Origin: Clostridiales bacterium
Lineage (GTDB): Bacteria; Bacillota; Clostridia; Christensenellales; Aristaeellaceae
DNA length: 64,000 bases
Assembly (NCBI GenBank): GCA_015056055.1
Contig: SVHC01000012.1
Span: 1-64,000, forward strand
Reading direction: 5' to 3'
Of the stretch, positions 60,501 to 64,000 are shown one piece after another. The position numbers and the translations under genes are program-made. Each line of letters starts with the position of its first letter. Position 1 is the stretch's first letter. Under the pieces are notes generated by a model that had not been told where the DNA came from, did not search any database, and was given only the letters and a program-made list of their open reading frames with translations.

Positions 60501-61249
60501 CCAAAAGAATTATTCCCTGCCTGGATATCCGCGACGGACGCGTGGTAAAGGGCGTGAATTTTGAAAACGTAAAGAGCGTGGATGACCCGGTTGCCCTTGC
60601 GCAGTTTTACAATGAGAGCGGCGCGGATGAACTGGTATTTTACGATATCACCGCAAGCGTAGAAAAGCGTCCGCTGTTTACCGATGTACTCACCCGCGTG
60701 GCAAGCTGCATTTTTATCCCGCTGACGGTGGGCGGAAGCATCAATACCATTGCGGATTTTGATCGTGTTCTGAAAGCCGGTGCGGATAAGGTCAGCGTCA
60801 ATTCCGGCGCGATTGCCAATCCGGGTTTGATTGACGAGGCAGCAAAAAAATACGGCAACCAGTGTGTTGTTCTTTCCATTGATGCCAAGCGCGTGAACGG
60901 GCAGTACCGCGTATTTGCCAAGGGCGGACGCGTGGATACCGGCATGGATGCGCTGGAATGGGCCGCCGAGGGCGAAGCGCGCGGCGCAGGCGAGCTCGTG
61001 CTTAACAGTATTGATACCGACGGCGTGAAGAAGGGATTCGATCTTGAAATGCTCAGCGATATGGCTGCGCGCGTGAAAATCCCGATTATTGCCTCCGGCG
61101 GCGCAGGCTGCAAGGAGGACTTTACGGAGCTGTTCAAGCTGCCCGGCGTAGACGCAGGTCTTGCCGCAAGCATCTTCCATTTCCGCGAAATTGAAATCAT
61201 GGATTTGAAACGCTATCTGGCTGATAACGGGATTTCCATGCGCTTGTAA
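60494..61249 (+). CDS. hisF: Imidazole glycerol phosphate synthase cyclase subunit
   Basis: The 251-residue barrel opens [20 protein letters not shown] with catalytic Asp, then [21 protein letters not shown] and [14 protein letters not shown] (SIDTDG variant). It uses ammonia from HisH to close the imidazole ring, releasing AICAR. It is translated from an ATG inside the end of hisA. Confidence 0.97.
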   Translation: MVTKRIIPCLDIRDGRVVKGVNFENVKSVDDPVALAQFYNESGADELVFYDITASVEKRPLFTDVLTRVASCIFIPLTVGGSINTIADFDRVLKAGADKVSVNSGAIANPGLIDEAAKKYGNQCVVLSIDAKRVNGQYRVFAKGGRVDTGMDALEWAAEGEARGAGELVLNSIDTDGVKKGFDLEMLSDMAARVKIPIIASGGAGCKEDFTELFKLPGVDAGLAASIFHFREIEIMDLKRYLADNGISMRL

Positions 61250-61266
61250 TAAGGAGAATGATAATT

Positions 61267-61911
61267 ATGATCAACATCGATATGCTCAAATTTGATGAAA
61301 AAGGTCTGATTCCGGCCATCGTGCAGGATGTAAAAACGGGCCGCGTATTGACTCTTGCATATATGAACCGCGAAAGCCTTGAAATCACCCTGAAGGAAGG
61401 TCGCACCTGCTTCTGGTCGCGCAGCCGTCAGGAATTGTGGCGCAAGGGCGAAACCAGCGGCAACGTGCAGCGCGTGGTTGATATCTATGCGGATTGCGAT
61501 GCTGATGCACTGGTTGTGAAGGTGGACAAAGCCGGTCCCGCATGCCATCTGGGTACGGACAGCTGCTTTGAGCAGGAACTGTTCTCCACGGGCGAAAAGC
61601 CCTTCGATTTGGGCGACCTGTACAGCCTTCTGGTATCCCGAAACGAAGAACGTCCCGAAAAGAGCTATACCACCTACCTTTTCGAAAAGGGCAAGGAGAA
61701 GATTCTGAAGAAGGTCGGCGAGGAGTGCACCGAGGTTATCATCGGCGCAATGAAGGGCGACCGCGAAGAAACCATCTATGAACTGGCTGACCTGTGCTAT
61801 CATGCTATGGTGCTGATGGTATCTGAGGGAATCACTCTTGAGGATGTGAAGAATGAGCTGGCATCCCGCCACGTTATCGACCACAAGGTAAAGCAGGAGA
61901 GAATGCAATGA
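61267..61911 (+). CDS. hisI: Bifunctional phosphoribosyl-AMP cyclohydrolase / phosphoribosyl-ATP pyrophosphohydrolase
   Basis: The 214-residue HisIE fusion has an N-terminal cyclohydrolase (about 1-115; [40 protein letters not shown]) and a C-terminal pyrophosphohydrolase helical domain (about 120-214; [22 protein letters not shown]). The ATG at 61267 is preferred over 61258 because AAGGAGA directly abuts the earlier ATG. Its 3' end overlaps hisK by 4 nt. Confidence 0.96.
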   Translation: MINIDMLKFDEKGLIPAIVQDVKTGRVLTLAYMNRESLEITLKEGRTCFWSRSRQELWRKGETSGNVQRVVDIYADCDADALVVKVDKAGPACHLGTDSCFEQELFSTGEKPFDLGDLYSLLVSRNEERPEKSYTTYLFEKGKEKILKKVGEECTEVIIGAMKGDREETIYELADLCYHAMVLMVSEGITLEDVKNELASRHVIDHKVKQERMQ

Positions 61912-62723
61912 CGACTATCCGTGCCGCACTGCACAATCACTGCACCCTTTGCGATGGCAGAAACACTGCGCGGGAAATGGCGGATGCGGCGATTGCAGCC
62001 GGATTTACGGATTTCGGTTTTTCCAGTCACGGGCACACGCCGTTCGATTTGTCGTATGCCTTGGAAAATAATGCAGCTTACCGTGCGGAAATCCGTGCGC
62101 TCCAGAAGGAGTACGAGGGCAGAATCCGCCTGTACTGTGGTTTGGAGCAGGATTATTACGGACCGGATGAAGCGCGGGATGAGTATGACTATATCATCGG
62201 CTCCGTTCACTATATCCGGGACGAAGCCACCGGCAGGTATTATGAAATCGACGGAAAGCCGGAAACGATTGAGCTTTGTCGGGATGAGGCATTTGGCGGC
62301 GATATCCGCCGGATGGTAGAGGCATATTTCGAGTCCGTTGCCCTGAATTGCGAAAAAATGCGCCCGGACGTTGTCGGACACATTGATGTAATCGGGAGGA
62401 ACAATGCAGGCGGCCGATTCTTTGACGAAAATGCTGCATGGTATCTTGATTGCGCATTTGCGGCGATTGAGCGGATTGTAAAAACCGGTACGATATTTGA
62501 ACTCAACTCCAACGGTTGGGCGAAGCGCGGCATGTGCTATCCGGCTCCGGTTTTGCTCAAAAAAATCCGCGAACTCGGCGGCAGAGTAACAATAAATGCC
62601 GACGCACACAGCGTCGGCAATATCACCCTGTATTTCGATAAGGCTCTTGAAATTCTGAAAGAAACGGGCTTTGAAGAAATCTGGGTGTGGAACCGCGGAA
62701 TGTTTGTTCCGCAGAGTCTGTAA
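61908..62723 (+). CDS. hisK: Histidinol phosphatase, PHP family
   Basis: The 271-residue PHP-type metal phosphatase has [46 protein letters not shown] and NADAHSVGN, the ordered metal ligands. It removes phosphate from histidinol phosphate, completing the pathway. It is the last gene, ending 2 nt before the convergent permease stop. No clear terminator is present between them. Confidence 0.95.
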   Translation: MTTIRAALHNHCTLCDGRNTAREMADAAIAAGFTDFGFSSHGHTPFDLSYALENNAAYRAEIRALQKEYEGRIRLYCGLEQDYYGPDEARDEYDYIIGSVHYIRDEATGRYYEIDGKPETIELCRDEAFGGDIRRMVEAYFESVALNCEKMRPDVVGHIDVIGRNNAGGRFFDENAAWYLDCAFAAIERIVKTGTIFELNSNGWAKRGMCYPAPVLLKKIRELGGRVTINADAHSVGNITLYFDKALEILKETGFEEIWVWNRGMFVPQSL

Positions 62724-62725
62724 GA

Positions 62726-63493
62726 TCAGCCCCAAAACTTCATAACAATCATGGCGGCGCCAAGAACGGTGAGCACAACTCCGGTAACGCGGTTGAGCTT
62801 TTCCGGGCTGGCGCCGTTTGCGTATTTGGCGGAAACCTGAGCTCCGACGAACGTGGCAATCACGCAAACGATGAGTGCGGTTATATCCGGCGCACCGCCG
62901 ATGACAAAGTGCGATGCTGCGCCTGTAAATGCGGTGAAGGCCATGATGAATACGCTGGTGCCTACGGCGGTTTTGAGTTCGTATCCCAGAACGCTTGTGA
63001 GAATCAGAAGCATCATCATGCCGCCGCCTGCACCGATAAAGCCGCATATAAATCCGATCACTGCGCCGCAAATCAGTGACTGAATGAATTTGGTGCGCGC
63101 GGATTTTTGCTCCATCTGTTCTTTGGTGGTCATGACGGGTTTTACAATGAACTTGATACCGAGCAGCGTGGTTGTAAATACAGAAAAGCTGCCCATGGTG
63201 CTGCTGGGAACAAACGAAGCGATATAACTTCCGATCATGGTGAACGCAAGGACAGCAGCGAGCATGACCAGACCGTTTCTGATGTCCAGATTTTTGTTTC
63301 TGCCGTAGGTGTATGCGGAAATCGCGGATGCAAGAACATCGGATGCAAGGGCAATTCCGACAGCTTCGTAAGCTTCAAATCCCAGAAAGGTAATCAGCAT
63401 GGGGGAGATGACAGCAGCCGCAGAAAGACCAGCGAGACCGGTGCCTACGCCTGCGCCGAGACCTGCAATAATATAAACGATCCAGCTCAGCAT
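62726..63493 (-). CDS. TauE/SafE family membrane permease
   Basis: The 255-residue membrane protein has about eight helices and two Gly-rich internal repeats (GLGAGVGTGLAGLSAAAV near the N-terminus and CGFIGAGGGMMMLLIL near 150). The family exports or imports small organic or sulfur-containing anions. The ATG at 63493 has AAGGAAG ten nt upstream. It lies 5 nt after the small Cys protein, so they are probably co-transcribed. The substrate is unknown. Confidence 0.9.
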   Translation of the reverse strand: MLSWIVYIIAGLGAGVGTGLAGLSAAAVISPMLITFLGFEAYEAVGIALASDVLASAISAYTYGRNKNLDIRNGLVMLAAVLAFTMIGSYIASFVPSSTMGSFSVFTTTLLGIKFIVKPVMTTKEQMEQKSARTKFIQSLICGAVIGFICGFIGAGGGMMMLLILTSVLGYELKTAVGTSVFIMAFTAFTGAASHFVIGGAPDITALIVCVIATFVGAQVSAKYANGASPEKLNRVTGVVLTVLGAAMIVMKFWG

Positions 63494-63498
63494 AAGAA

Positions 63499-63663
63499 TC
63501 AATCTTCCTTTGCGAGTTTGAGCGTCATATTTTTGCAGGGTTCGCCCGTTTTGAAATCAATGTGGGGAAAATCATAGGTTTCATCCGGTGAGAAGGAAAC
63601 CCAATAGTCGGGCACCTGATAAACAAAGCCGCATTCGGGACATTTGTAGAAGTAGGTTTCCAT
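63499..63663 (-). CDS. Small cysteine-containing protein, rubredoxin-like N-terminus
   Basis: The 54-residue product has METYFYKCPECGFVYQVPDYW, where CPECG resembles the first half of a rubredoxin or zinc-ribbon site, and one further Cys near the end (GEPCKN). Only three Cys are present, so metal binding would need another ligand such as His. TTGGAGGTACGCC precedes the ATG at 63663. It is coupled to the TauE/SafE gene. Confidence 0.8.
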   Translation of the reverse strand: METYFYKCPECGFVYQVPDYWVSFSPDETYDFPHIDFKTGEPCKNMTLKLAKED

Positions 63664-63687
63664 GGCGTACCTCCAAGTTTTTTCTTC

Positions 63688-63716
63688 AGTATATAGGAAA
63701 ATTGTGGCGAAGTCCA
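63688..63716 (-). promoter_or_regulatory. Promoter of the small Cys protein / TauE operon
   Basis: On the minus strand TGGACT (63716-63711) and TATACT (63693-63688) are 17 bp apart and about 25 nt before the start codon. Confidence 0.65.
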
Positions 63717-63735
63717 GCATGTTTTCGGAAATACT

Positions 63736-64000
63736 TTATCCGCGTTTTTTGTTGATGCAGAGAATTCCGATGCAGAATGCGGCGAGCAGTCCCGTGGCGA
63801 AAAAGAGAATGGGCGCGGATGGATCTCCTGTGGCGGTGGGAGATACGGGTGCGACAGCAAGAAGTGAAGAGGAGCTGGCAAACTTTGCGGATTGTGGTTT
63901 GGAAGAACACCATCCCAGCGGAATGTACACGTCGGGGAGAAACAAATATTCCTTGTTGACTTCACCATCAGAATTATATTCGATATAGGCTTCCGTGCAG
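63736..64000 (-). CDS. C-terminal part of a surface protein with sorting-like anchor (cut by window edge)
   Basis: The reading frame enters from the right edge and stops at 63736; the visible 87 residues run from ...CTEAYIEYNSDGEVNKEYLF to a C-terminal tail. The tail has SPTATGDPSAP, then a hydrophobic helix (ILFFATGLLAAFCIGILCI) and NKKRG. This arrangement, a Pro/Thr/Gly-Asp motif followed by a helix and positive charges, is typical of wall-anchored or membrane-anchored Firmicute surface proteins; PTATGD would be a non-standard sortase motif. The N-terminus and function lie outside the window. Confidence 0.8.
   Translation of the reverse strand, partial: CTEAYIEYNSDGEVNKEYLFLPDVYIPLGWCSSKPQSAKFASSSSLLAVAPVSPTATGDPSAPILFFATGLLAAFCIGILCINKKRG

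Overview
The window looks like a chromosomal segment of an anaerobic, probably gut-associated member of the Clostridia (Bacillota). This is inferred from clear sigma-A promoters, strong GGAGG ribosome sites, an HydABC-type [FeFe] hydrogenase, a flavodiiron protein, rubrerythrin, HisZ with short-form HisG, Rrf2-IscS-IscU, and a predicted Na+-type F-ATPase. No phage, insertion sequence or CRISPR array was seen.

Layout. 1-5.4 kb: 5S rRNA, a hypothetical protein, two Gfo/Idh/MocA oxidoreductases and a family 3 glycosidase. 5.6-10 kb: iscR-like/iscS/iscU, hflX with an unusual N-terminal metalloprotease-like motif, and a small membrane protein. 10-12.5 kb: a secreted Cys-rich protein and a J-domain protein coupled to a DUF5685-like protein. 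13-23.2 kb: arginine cluster argC-argJ-argB-argD-argF-carA-carB, in which carA has lost its glutaminase triad and carB is fused in frame to a dapF domain lacking one catalytic Cys. 23.2-29 kb: a peptide-sensing type two-component system with an ABC transporter and two small upstream genes. 29-31.4 kb: ABC exporter with a MarR regulator. 31.4-39 kb: F-ATPase operon with two c-subunit genes carrying a two-carboxylate Na+ signature. 39-43 kb: a membrane protein, an intracellular GH10 xylanase translationally coupled to two ferredoxin-MinD ATPases, and a NifX-like protein. 43-50.3 kb: flavodiiron protein, HydABC, rubrerythrin and a flavin reductase. 50.8-51.1 kb: a non-coding array of short hairpins. 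51-54 kb: phosphoesterase, tRNA-Ser(CGA), a secreted protein and an LCP cell-wall protein. 54.4-62.7 kb: a complete ten-gene histidine operon hisZ-G-D-C-B-H-A-F-IE-K. 62.7-64 kb: a TauE/SafE permease, a small Cys protein and the C-terminus of a surface protein cut by the window edge.

How the parts fit. The redox genes suit a fermenter that disposes of electrons as H2 and detoxifies oxygen. GH3, GH10 and the oxidoreductases point to use of plant oligosaccharides. Amino-acid synthesis is well covered. The most unusual locus is carA plus carB-dapF: the sequence predicts a carbamoyl-phosphate synthase that cannot take ammonia from glutamine by the normal mechanism, joined to a degenerate epimerase domain. 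HisH in the same window keeps the Cys-His-Glu triad that CarA lacks, which serves as an internal control.
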